This document shows positions 12,454 through 21,828 of a DNA stretch of 35,117 nucleotides, piece after piece. The position numbers and the translations under genes are program-made. Each line of letters begins with the position of its first letter. Position 1 is the first letter of the stretch. Under the pieces are notes generated by a model. The model was not told the origin of the DNA. It worked only from the letters and a program-made list of their open reading frames with translations, and did not search any database. Source of the DNA: Auxenochlorella pyrenoidosa (Eukaryota; Chlorophyta; Trebouxiophyceae; Chlorellales; Chlorellaceae); the NCBI GenBank assembly GCA_001430745.1, contig KQ482042.1, positions 402,657 through 437,773 on the forward strand. Reading direction: 5' to 3'.

Positions 12454-15400
12454 TCATGCTGTGCTTGAGAGGTGCGCCGACGCGGTGCCGCCTGAGCAGC
12501 AGCCCGGGCCCTCCACAAACACGGCCTCCAAGTCCTCCTCGGAGGAGGCGCTGCCGGCGAGGGGACGGCGGGGCGGCGCTGGCGCGCGCGGCAGCGGCGC
12601 CGCCGCCGCCCGCTCGCCCGCGTGCCCAAACAGCAGCGCGCCGATGGCAAAGCCGCCGCAGACCGCCAGGATGATGCCGATGTTGAAGGTCATCACCACC
12701 AGCATGAGGGCTGCAGGGGCAAGAGGGGGGCCAGGCAGCAATGTTGGTCGGATGCGGCTCAATGCCTCGGATGAGGCGCCGGCTGTTGGCAATGCAGCGA
12801 GACCTCCATGCCAGGCGCAGGCGTCCGTCCAGGCAGGCGCACACAACACAAGTCGCGGTGCCTCGACTGTGGTGCAGTGCCACAATGCAGTGCCCAGGGG
12901 GGGCTCACCATAGTCGAGGAAGATGACCACAAAGGTGAAGCAGGCGCGCCAGAAGTTGCGCACAGCCTGCAAGGAACACAGAACACGCAGCCCCGTTGGC
13001 AACAGGCCCAGGCCTCTGGCGCGTGGCGGGCCGCGGGGGGGCGGTCTGCCTGCCAGCTGCAAGCCGACGGCAGGGCCGTGCTTGCACCAGCAGCTCGGCG
13101 TGAAATGCCCAGCACAGCGCAGAGCAGCAGGCGCCGCGCACCTGGTCTCGGGTGATGAGGTTCACACCAAAGCACGACAGCGTGCCCCGCTGGCTTCTGC
13201 GCCAAAACGGCTTGCGCTGGCTGGTGGGCACCAGCGGCAGGGGGACGACCGTTGCGGAGGCGCCCCCGGAGACGCCCACCCCGCCGCCGCCCTGGCAGCA
13301 GGGCGGCAGCGGCGCCTCTGCCAGCTTGGCTGAGGAGGGCAGCGAGGCGCCGGAGCCGGTGCTGCCGGCCTCCGGGCTGCCCGTGGCTGCCAGCTCGCAG
13401 GAGGACTCGGGGCAGACGCACTTGAGGCGCATCTGCGCTGACCACCGCATCTCCACGCGCAGCCGCACTGCCTTCAGGAACTGCAGCCGATGGGTGGAGG
13501 GGCGGCGGCGCTGCACATGGTGAGCACAGGTGCGACCAAGGCACAGCAAGTGCGGCTGCTGCTGCTCCACAGCCCCCGATCTTGCCAAAAGGGTGCAGCG
13601 CACGACAGCAGCAGACTGACGGGAGGGCAGCGCCGGGGCACGCGCGCGTCCGCACCTGGGTGAAGACGGCCAGCACGCACATGGCGATGCACAACCCGAT
13701 GTACTGCCCAGCTGCAGCATGAAGGTGGTGGCGGGTGGGTGGGTGGGGCGGGGCGGGGTGGGGCAGCGGGCATGTTGCCAACAGAGGCAGCAAGGCGCAC
13801 AGATGCAGGGGCCCAGGTGTTCGTAAGGGATCGTCCGCACAATAATCCAACCGAACTGCAGCGGTCTACCACGTGCCTGCTGCCTGCAGGGGTCGAGAAG
13901 GGCCCCCTCCCCCCCCCCCACCCACCACCAACACCACACCAGCCCCCCAACACAGACACCCCTCCGCTCCGCCCATGCCCCAACTCACTGCTGTCAGGCA
14001 CCCACTCCTTGAAGAGGAAGATCTCCCGCGCAGACTGGTGGAACCACATGCGCATGGGGGGCAGCGAGGTGCTGCTGCCTGCAGAGGAGGGGGAGGGGGC
14101 ACAGGCCAGGGAGCCCGCCCATTGGTGAGCCACGCCAGCAGCAAGGCAGATTGACCGACAGACGCAGGCCACCCCTTCTGGGTGGCACATCGCCAGCTCC
14201 CCAGTCTCTCGTTCCACTTTGCGGGCTGCCCAGGCGCAGACTCTTTGAGGGAGCGCAAGCTGCACGTCGCGACGGTACAAGCCGGAAACAACAGGGCACG
14301 GCAGCACTGGGCGGCCGGCCCGCCGCTCACCGTCTGCCGCGTCCTGGGTGCAGACCTTGGGGAAGGCAGCCGCCAGCGTGGCGTTGCTGCAGAACGTGTG
14401 GAACTCGCCGCACTGCTCCATCTCCGGCATGGCTGCGCCAGGGAGGGACGGGGGCCAGCATGGGATGCAGGTGAGTGAGAGGTCGCGGCATGCTGCTGTC
14501 CGGCACCCGGGCTGCCCGCCCCCAGCCAGGCAGGGCAGGGCGGCAGCGCCCATGTGCTGGTCTGCAAGCTGGGGTTGCTGTGTGCACCTGCAGGCACCAC
14601 CTGGCACCGCCAGCCGCCTGCTGGCCACATGCACAGGGCTGCATTGGGCAGGTGCGCGGCGAGGGGGGGTGCGCGTGGTCGCTCCCACCCACTCACACAC
14701 GCAGAGCTTGGAGAGGATGTTGAGCACCTCGGGGCAGCTGCGGAAGTTGGTGCGTCCCACAGAGGTGCAGTCCTGGCAGCCGTCCATGGAGTGGCTGGTG
14801 CACACGCCCTGCGGGGGTGGGGGGTTGGGGGGTGGGGGCAGCAGCCGGGGTGGAGGGTGGGTGTGTATGGGTGTGGGTGGGTGTNNNNNNNNNNNNNNNN
14901 NNNNNNNNNNNNNNNNNNNNNNNNNNNNNNNNNNNNNNNNNNNNNNNNNNNNNNNNNNNNNNNNNNNNNNNNNNNNNNNNNNNNNNNNNNNNNNNNNNNN
15001 NNNNNNNNNNNNNNNNNNNNNNNNNNNNNNNNNNNNNNNNNNNNNNNNNNNNNNNNNNNNNNNNNNNNNNNNNNNNNNNNNNNNNNNNNNNNNNNNNNNN
15101 NNNNNNNNNNNNNNNNNNNNNNNNNNNNNNNNNNNNNNNNNNNNNNNNNNNNNNNNNNNNNNNNNNNNNNNNNNNNNNNNNNNNNNNNNNNNNNNNNNNN
15201 NNNNNNNNNNNNNNNNNNNNNNNNNNNNNNNNNNNNNNNNNNNNNNNNNNNNNNNNNNNNNNNNNNNNNNNNNNNNNNNNNNNNNNNNNNNNNNNNNNNN
15301 NNNNNNNNNNNNNNNNNNNNNNNNNNNNNNNNNNNNNNNNNNNNNNNNNNNNNNNNNNNNNNNNNNNNNNNNNNNNNNNNNNNNNNNNNNNNNNNNNNNN

Positions 15401-17306
15401 NNNNNNNNNNNNNNNNNNNNNNNNNNNNNNNNNNNNNNNNNNNNNNNNNNNNNNNNNNNNNNNNNNNNNNNNNNNNNNNNNNNNNNNNNNNNNNNNNNNN
15501 NNNNNNNNNNNNNNNNNNNNNNNNNNNNNNNNNNNNNNNNNNNNNNNNNNNNNNNNNNNNNNNNNNNNNNNNNNNNNNNNNNNNNNNNNNNNNNNNNNNN
15601 NNNNNNNNNNNNNNNNNNNNNNNNNNNNNNNNNNNNNNNNNNNNNNNNNNNNNNNNNNNNNNNNNNNNNNNNNNNNNNNNNNNNNNNNNNNNNNNNNNNN
15701 NNNNNNNNNNNNNNNNNNNNCATCTGGGGTGGGCCAGCAGAAAAGCAGGTCCAGCTGCTGGCCGAGGCAGGCCCGGTAGCGTGCCTGGGCCGCAGCGGCG
15801 AGCCGGTTGCGCACGCAGCACAGCACGGCAAAGCACAGCACCACGCAGCACAGCACAGCACATCCAGCGAGCGGCAGCTCACGTCGATGCTGGCCTTGGC
15901 CTGGAAGGTGGTGAGCACGTTGGGGGCCAGCCCCGGGCTCAGGCACTGCTCCACTACAGTGCCGTTGCCGCACAGCATGCTGTAGGCCTCGCAGCCCTTC
16001 ATCTGCGGGTGGCGAGGCAGCCACCAGGGGTGCGCGCAGTGAGTGTGTGGCTCCCCGTCTGGAGCACAGCCGGTGCAGCGGGCGCTACACGAGCCTCATG
16101 CCCCAAAGCTGCCTGCGCCCATCCCGGCGCAGCTGCGGGGCGGCAGGGCGCATGGGCAGGGGCAAGTCCCGGCGACACCCAGAGCTGCTGGACCTGGCGA
16201 GGTTGGGATCCAGGCCAGTGCAGGGCCTCACCCGCTGCATCCCGTCAGCCACACAGATGTCCCCAGCCAGCGAGGCCAGGCTGCAGTACGGCGAGTCGCT
16301 GAGCGCCTCGCCAGACTGCGACACAGGGAGCGCGCTGGCAGGATGCATGTGAAGCAGGACGGCGGCCAGGGGGGCGGCGCAGCAGCGATGCTGCTGCTGC
16401 CGCGGCGGACAGTCCCCGCCGCGCGGCTGCTGGCGCTGCCGCCGCCGCGGCTGCCACGGTGCAAGCTAAGCGGCTACGCTTTGTACCGCACAGCATGCCT
16501 GCGATGCCTGGTACACCCGCGGGCGCTGCAGCTGGGGGCTGGCCCCAGCAGCTCAGCGCGGCAGTCACGCACCGTGCACTGGTGCCACATGGAGCAGCCG
16601 ACCATGTAGGGCATGACGGAGCAGAGGCTCTGCAGGTCAGCGGCCCAGTCTGCAGGCAGAGGAATGGTGCGGTGTCACTGCCAGGACCTGGCCGCATGTG
16701 TGGGCGCCACCTAGCAGCCCAGCTGCACGCAGAAGGAGCAGCACAGGCAAGGGCTGCAGATGCGTCCCCAAGGCGCTCCATAGGGCGGGCTGCCTGCGCC
16801 GCCTGCGCGCACGCTAATGTGCGGAACAGCTTCCGCCAGCTGCAGCACCCAGCAGTGTCGGGCGCGCACCCTCGTCGGTGCGGCGGAAGCCAGAGCAGGA
16901 CGTTGCGGACGGGTCGGTGTAGCAGGGGTCGGAAATGTTGCTGGAAGGGCCGATCGCTGCCACTGCAGGGCAGCCCGGGAGGAGCGCCAGCCAGCGTTGA
17001 TCGAGCTGTGGCGGCAGCTGTACCACTTGCCACACTATTTACGTCGGCGGGCCAGAGGACCGCAGTTGTACCTGGCAAAACATGAGAGTGTGCTCCCCCT
17101 CCCGAATTCAGCCAACTTGCTCTTAACATCCCAAACTGGACAGGGCTAGCCGCAGGTTCCGCAGCCGCCGAGGCAGCGCTGGTACGCCGCCAGCGGCGGC
17201 AGCAGCACTCACCGGGAGCTGGGGCCTGAGCCTCGGCTGTGCTCACTAGGCACAGAACCACAAGGAGCGCAGCCCCCAGGGCCCGGATGGCGCCCGGGTG
17301 CGCCAT
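12454..17306 (-). CDS. CTR: CTR-family copper transporter with Cys-Met ectodomain (contains assembly gap)
   Basis: Visible minus-strand exons: 17306-17213, 16962-16870, 16649-16573, 16315-16232, 16002-15883, [gap], 14808-14697, 14432-14331, 14078-13989, 13711-13656, 13480-13142, 12966-12909, 12710-12454; 493 residues without any gap exon. CTR proteins import Cu(I) at the plasma membrane as trimers. A signal peptide (MAHPGAIRALGAALLVVLCL) leads into a Cys-rich ectodomain with the Cys-Met pattern described for Chlamydomonas CTR1/CTR2: CSVMPYMVGCSMWHQC, CVADGMQRMKGCEAYSMLC, CVSMPEMEQCGEFHTFC, and a partial copy CTSHSMDGCQDC. The core follows: PMRMWFHQSAREIFLFKEW leading into TM1; a long cytosolic loop with KCVCPESSC; TM2 with the pore motif MLVVM (MxxxM); and TM3 with GFAIG (GxxxG). 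The tail is Pro/Ala-rich and acidic. All exon phases agree on each side of the gap. Confidence 0.9.
14885..15720. other. Assembly gap (836 N)
   Basis: A run of unknown bases lies inside the copper transporter gene. Its left edge is a G/T-rich simple repeat (about 14811-14884), a likely cause of the break. Its right edge, read on the minus strand, ends in a C-rich acceptor followed by ATG (15723-15721), so an exon probably begins at the gap border. Confidence 0.95.
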
Positions 17307-17636
17307 AGCGGAAGGCCTCCACCCAGGCCGCCTGCTGCGCTGAAAGCCTCCGCCGCGGAGTTTTAGAGAAACGCAAAGCGAAGAGTAGACGATGTCTTAC
17401 AGCGATGGTGCAAGAGGTGGGAGCTCTATACCAGCAAGGAAGGCGCGTGCTGCCGCCTGCTGTCCCTCAGGTGATCTAAGATCGGACGGGTTTGCCTCGT
17501 TTGTACACGTCCTGGTGAAGGCTGTCAGTGAGCAACCTCAGGAGAACCAGCAAAGCGCCCTGCACCGACTGCCTTGCCCAAGTGCTTGCAAGCACAAGCT
17601 CGTCAGCTTGTCAGCAGCGCTTCCATGATCCCCTGT
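17307..17636 (-). promoter_or_regulatory. Copper transporter promoter region / downstream gene 3' UTR
   Basis: A 330-bp spacer between the CTR start codon and the stop of the next minus-strand gene. A TTACA at 17397-17401 (TGTAA on the minus strand) could be the poly(A) signal of the gene at 17637-18730. A single GTAC, the core of the algal copper-response element, is at 17503-17506; three more are in CTR intron 1 (17020, 17068, 17182). GTAC is common by chance. Confidence 0.35.
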
Positions 17637-18730
17637 TCACGCTTGCTCAAGTACGCAAGTAAATACTGCGCGTTGCTTGATATGCTGCCACAGACAATAA
17701 GTGCCGGCACGGCAGGTACAGGCAGGTAAGCACAGGGAGCCGGCGGTGGCCCAAAGCTTTCTCAGCTCAAGGAAGTCTTTCACCAAGTGATGCTGCGCAC
17801 AGTTGCTGTATAGCTGTTGCGCCAGCAGCACCCAGATTACGGGTGCCGATCCCAGCAAAATGTGCGGCAGCAGCGGCGGAAGGGCCGCCTGACCCTCTGG
17901 CAATGGAACCAAGCGGCCGCTGGCTCGATCAAATGCATGCCAGCGCTTGCTGCACTGTTCGCAGCCCTCCTGCGCGGATGGCACCGGCAGATCATTGCAA
18001 GCCATTCAGCCAGCCGTAAGGGGCAGGGTGCGCCTTGCGCACGCAGCCTCCTTGCAGTTGTGGTCGCGTGCCGGCGGCCGCGCCGCTTACTAACGGAGGG
18101 GCATTGTCCATCTCTCACCTCATCGTCAAACACAAAGACTGGCTTCTCCATCGTGCCTGCCATGTGCACGGCCCAGGCTGTACCGCCCGCCACAGAGTCG
18201 CAACGTGTGCCGACCTGCTCACGCCTGCACCAGTGTGGGTGCATGGCAGAGACGCGCTCCAGAATGCAGCAGCATGTGTCCACCAAGCTTTTACAGCGGC
18301 ACTGCTGTGTGGCCATCCTCGCCACGCAGCCTGCGCCTCCTACGCAGTATATGCACCCGCAATCCTGCACTCACCGCTGGATGCGTCCCAGCGCATACAC
18401 AGCCTGCCCCTCTGCTGCCTGCCAGTAGTTGCGACGGATGTAGTTGAGGTCCCTCTCTGACAGGGCCTGCACTTGCTAACAGAACATGGGCGAGTATGAG
18501 CAGCCTCGGTGTGGTGCCTAGGAACACCGGTGGCCGCCGCTGCTCCCGCTGCTCCAGACTGCCGCCCATTCCCGACCTGGCCTGACCTTCAGATCTTTTG
18601 CAAGAAGCTGTGCAGCCTGTGAAAGGGAAGGATCGGCTTGACGCAGCTGAACTGCACTCAAAACCACGGAACTGGGGTTCTCCGGCTGGGGGTCGTCAAA
18701 GGGGCGGTAATCGCGAACCTCCACCTGCAT
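17637..18730 (-). CDS. Unknown protein with one predicted membrane segment
   Basis: Four minus-strand exons: 18730-18587, 18466-18375, 18224-18119, 17969-17637; phases agree and give 224 residues. The N-terminal half is soluble-looking and conserved in style: VRDYRPFDDPQPENPSSVV, then LSERDLNYIRRNYWQAAEGQ and AVYALGRIQR. A middle segment GTMEKPVFVFDDEEGCEQCS carries a CxxC pair (CEQC). Residues about 145-166 (LLPHILLGSAPVIWVLLAQQ) form the only membrane-length hydrophobic stretch, followed by a Cys-containing tail. I do not recognise a family and give no function. The start is uncertain: the CAG before GTGGAG could instead be a splice acceptor, which would place the true start in an exon upstream. 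Confidence 0.5.
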
Positions 18731-19110
18731 GAGGCGCAGCAGCGATCTCAGTGCAGGGCTCGAGCCGCGCTTATCTGCGCCGGCACCGCCCGCGTCATGC
18801 CCGCCAGTTGACGCACGCCGTGGGCTAGGCAGGCCTCTTTCCAGGCAGCATCGGCACCAGGGGAACCTCCGCTGTGGCAAACACGCTGCGCCGGCATTTT
18901 TAAGACAACTGAGGTGGGTGCGCTGCTGAGGCTGATCACTGGCTGTGACGCCTGCCGTGTGCTGCTGCGCCTGCTTTGCTGCCCCATGCACAGGCGAGCT
19001 CCTTCTGTAAAAGCAACCTGCCAGGAGGCAGGCGGAGCTGTTACAAAAAAGGAAGTTGTTTCAGCTGCTAATGGCGCCAGCAGGGTAGCACCTCTCCAGC
19101 TCGCTGCCCA
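18731..19110 (-). other. Intergenic between two minus-strand genes
   Basis: Holds the 3' UTR of the CNPY-like gene A and the promoter (or a first exon) of the gene at 17637-18730. An open frame continues from that gene into this spacer for about 260 nt on the minus strand, but it lacks conserved features. Confidence 0.4.
19041..19045 (-). terminator. TGTAA polyadenylation signal
   Basis: TTACA on the plus strand reads TGTAA on the minus strand, 66 nt after the stop codon of CNPY-like gene A. Confidence 0.5.
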
Positions 19111-21399
19111 TCAGAGCTCCTGCTCTGCAGGCTCGCCGCGGGTCTGCTGCCGCCGGCGCAGCGCACGCCACAGGTCGCGTGCCCACTTGGTGTCCTGCCA
19201 CGCGTGCCGCACCTTGCCCGCGGCAGCCAGCAGGCCCCGCGCCCGCGCTGCCGCTGCCTGCAGGCCCTGCCCCGCGCTCTGCCACGCCACTGCGAGCGAG
19301 CCTGTTCCAGCGACCGAGTGGCCCTGACCGCCACGCTGCGTTGGCACAGGCGGAGGGACGCCGCTGCCCTTTGCCACATCGCCATCGTCGTCGTCATCGT
19401 CATCCTTTTGGTCCCCCTCCGGGATCCCGTACTTCTCCATCAGCTCCTCCCGGCTCCACAGCTGCCCGCGCATGCCCGAGTCCTGCAAGCTCCACGCGCG
19501 CAGCACGAAGCAGTGTGGCGGCGCACAGAGGGGCGGGGGCCAAAGCGCTGGCGGTGCCACAGCAGGCGGGGAGACCGGCGGCCGTTGGGGGAACCGAGGG
19601 GGCCGTGATATCCAGCATGGCTGCTGGCAGCTCACACACAGCCCAAGAGGTCACTAGGCAGCTCGCGCTCGGCCCAACAATCCACCGCACAGCACTTGCC
19701 TGCATCTGGCCCATCATGCGCTCCAGATTCTCATCCCCCTCCTTCTGAGGACTGAAGGCAGGGCCTGGCTCACGGTCCTGCATGAACTCAGGGTGGTGGC
19801 AAGCAGCCAGGAGGCATGATGTGGTGTGGGGCCTGGTTGGCGGTCCAGCGGGCAGGCAAGCGGTGCTGGGCAGCTGTGCCCCAGGCGTTACCAAGCAGTG
19901 GAAGGATGAAGAGTTCCAGCAGCCGGGCTGCAGGAGGTGGGGAGCGCAGTGGGCGGTGCAGGGCCGCTCACCTTGGGCAGCGGCGGCGGCTTGGTGCGGC
20001 ACACCCCCGACAGCTCGTAGCACAGCCAGTTGTTGAACTGGGCTCGCGTCTTTTTGCCCTGCGGAGGTCAGGTCCAGAAAAGTCAAGGGGTTTCATCTGC
20101 TGGGCACTCGGGTGGGATGTGCAGGCACAGCGCCTCGTTCAGCCGGCTGGCCCTGCCGCTTGCTACTTCTGCTGCGCCACGCATTCAGCTACTCCACCCA
20201 CGAGCACGGGACACCACATCTGCCAGCTGCGCCGTTCACCCCCACCCAGGTGCCACCCTGCATCCCCAGCGCACCGTGAAGAGCACCTCTGCAATGTCGG
20301 TGTCGTGCTCCCCCATGATCTGCTCGGCTGCCCGCTCCACAGTCTTGCACTCCACGCCGCAGTTGCCGACCTGCGCGTCCCGTCGGAGCCGGAACAGAGA
20401 GGGTGCGCGCGGAGGGCATTGCACGACGTACAAAGGATGGCGGGTGCCTGCCGGCCAACCTCGCCGCGCTGTGCCTGCACGCGTTCCGCCTGTGCTGTCC
20501 CCAGGCCGTGCCTCCAGACCGCCGCTTCTCCTCGACCCTCCCAAGCAGCGCCGGGCTGGGGCACTCACCGCGTCCATCTCCATGACCGCCAGCCTGTCCC
20601 CCTGCTCCACCAGGTCCAGCCGGGCAATCCACTCGCCCTCGGGCCGCCAGGCTACTCGATGCAGGCAGGGCGGGGAAACAGGCTGTTGCTGGGCAGGAAG
20701 GGACCTTGGCAAGTGAAGCACGACTCGATTGATGGCATGCTGCCAGGCCAGCCAAACTGGAGGCTGCACTGTGCTGCCCATGTCCTCAGCTGCCCCAGGC
20801 GGCCCCCAGCGCTTGCAATGCCAGGGTCGAGGGCCCTCACCAGTCGTGATCTTCTCCATCCTCTCAATAATCTGCATCTCATCCACCTGCAGTCTTGGCA
20901 TGAGATGACACACTCAACTTTCTCTCAATTGGTGTGCATGCACCGGGCCCCTGCTTGCAGATGGCCCGCTGGCAGCATGGATCTGCCGGCGCACAGGCTG
21001 TCGCCACCGGTTGGCAGAGTTGCCAGAGGCATGCTTGCCTTGTTGGAAGGGCCTGCAGTCTTCATCATCTCCTTGACCTGCTTCCATGCGTTCTTGGCCA
21101 ACAGCTCACACACCTGCAGAGGAGCTGGCGAGTGGCACAGTCGGGGAATGCCGCGCTGCTGGCCCTTCCGGAAAGGCGCACCCTGGCATGCTTGACAGCG
21201 GGCTAGCCGGCAGCGCACAGGGCTTTCACAGGCATTTACAGCAATGACTATATGTTGCAAAGCAGAGCGGCCAATGTACCTGGCATTGGATGAAAGGGAT
21301 GTCGGCCAGCCGCGGGTGCGCTTTCGGCGGGCCACGCTGGGCGGCGGCGACGCCGGCAAGTGCCGCTGCCGCGAGCAGCAGCACCAGACGCCCTGCCAT
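19111..21399 (-). CDS. CNPY/TLR4-regulator-like ER protein (PF11938), paralog A
   Basis: Eight minus-strand exons: 21399-21280, 21113-21039, 20886-20841, 20654-20569, 20370-20275, 20058-19972, 19777-19700, 19482-19111; 319 residues. The family (TLR4 regulator and MIR-interacting MSAP, saposin-like, related to canopy proteins; Arabidopsis At1g42480 type) is thought to act in the ER lumen on folding or trafficking. A signal peptide (MAGRLVLLLAAAALAGVAAA) leads into DIPFIQCQVCELLAKNAW with the CxxC pair. Further conserved parts are GEWIARLDLVEQGDRL, NCGVECKTVERAAEQIMGEH, NNWLCYELSGVCRTKPPPLP, DREPGPAF, and SREELMEKYGIPEGD before a seven-Asp run. The basic C-terminal region ends EQEL, resembling an ER-retrieval tetrapeptide. 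Introns 2 and 7 have GC donors (GCAAGC at 21038, GCAAGT at 19699). It is a tandem duplicate of the gene at 21829-24232. Confidence 0.85.
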
Positions 21400-21828
21400 C
21401 CCGTGCTTCGCACACCGTCCAGCTAGATCCGCCCCTTGCAAGCCGCTGACAGTGGCCCGCGCTCCCTCGGCCCTCGGTTAGTCTCTGGGAGCGTCAGGGC
21501 CGTCTGCAAGGTCCCCAAGCTCCCCTTAATGGACCGATCGGACGGTAACGATCAATGCGCATTGCTGCAGCACATGTGCAGCTGTCCTCCCTCACCGCCA
21601 CCGCCGCTGTGCTGCGACTTCTGCTTCGATTGCTGCTGCTGCCTGTGGCGCGCCCATCTCCCTCCAATTGGCCCGCTCCCGCACACACTGTCTAGTCTCG
21701 CTGATACTTTAAGGCCAACGCATTCTGGAAACATTTAAGGCCAACTGGCACAACAGCATCTCAATCTCTTGTGCATGGAGCGGGCACTTCTTCCAAAGGC
21801 CTGTGAGCCAGCAGCGCTCGGGCACAGC
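21400..21828 (-). promoter_or_regulatory. Spacer between tandem CNPY-like paralogs (promoter of A)
   Basis: A 429-bp spacer holding the 3' UTR of paralog B and the promoter/5' UTR of paralog A. It contains a pyrimidine/CTG-rich middle (about 21585-21665) and the 12-bp direct repeat at 21708-21745. No coding signal is seen. Confidence 0.45.
21708..21745. repeat. 12-bp direct repeat TTTAAGGCCAAC x2
   Basis: TTTAAGGCCAAC occurs at 21708-21719 and again at 21734-21745, 26 bp apart start to start, in the spacer between the two paralogs. Confidence 0.8.

Noticed and set aside
12038..12913. A 291-codon plus-strand open frame opposite the copper transporter 3' end
   Set aside because: It is antisense to the last two CTR exons and their intron, is Gly/Arg/Ala-rich, and has no conserved blocks.
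13474..16002. Very long minus-strand open frames (up to 842 codons) through the N run
   Set aside because: They exist only because unknown bases contain no stops; the real coding content here is the spliced copper transporter.
17392..17628. A 78-codon plus-strand ATG open frame between CTR and the next gene
   Set aside because: It has no recognisable features and lies in the expected promoter/3' UTR spacer of two minus-strand genes.
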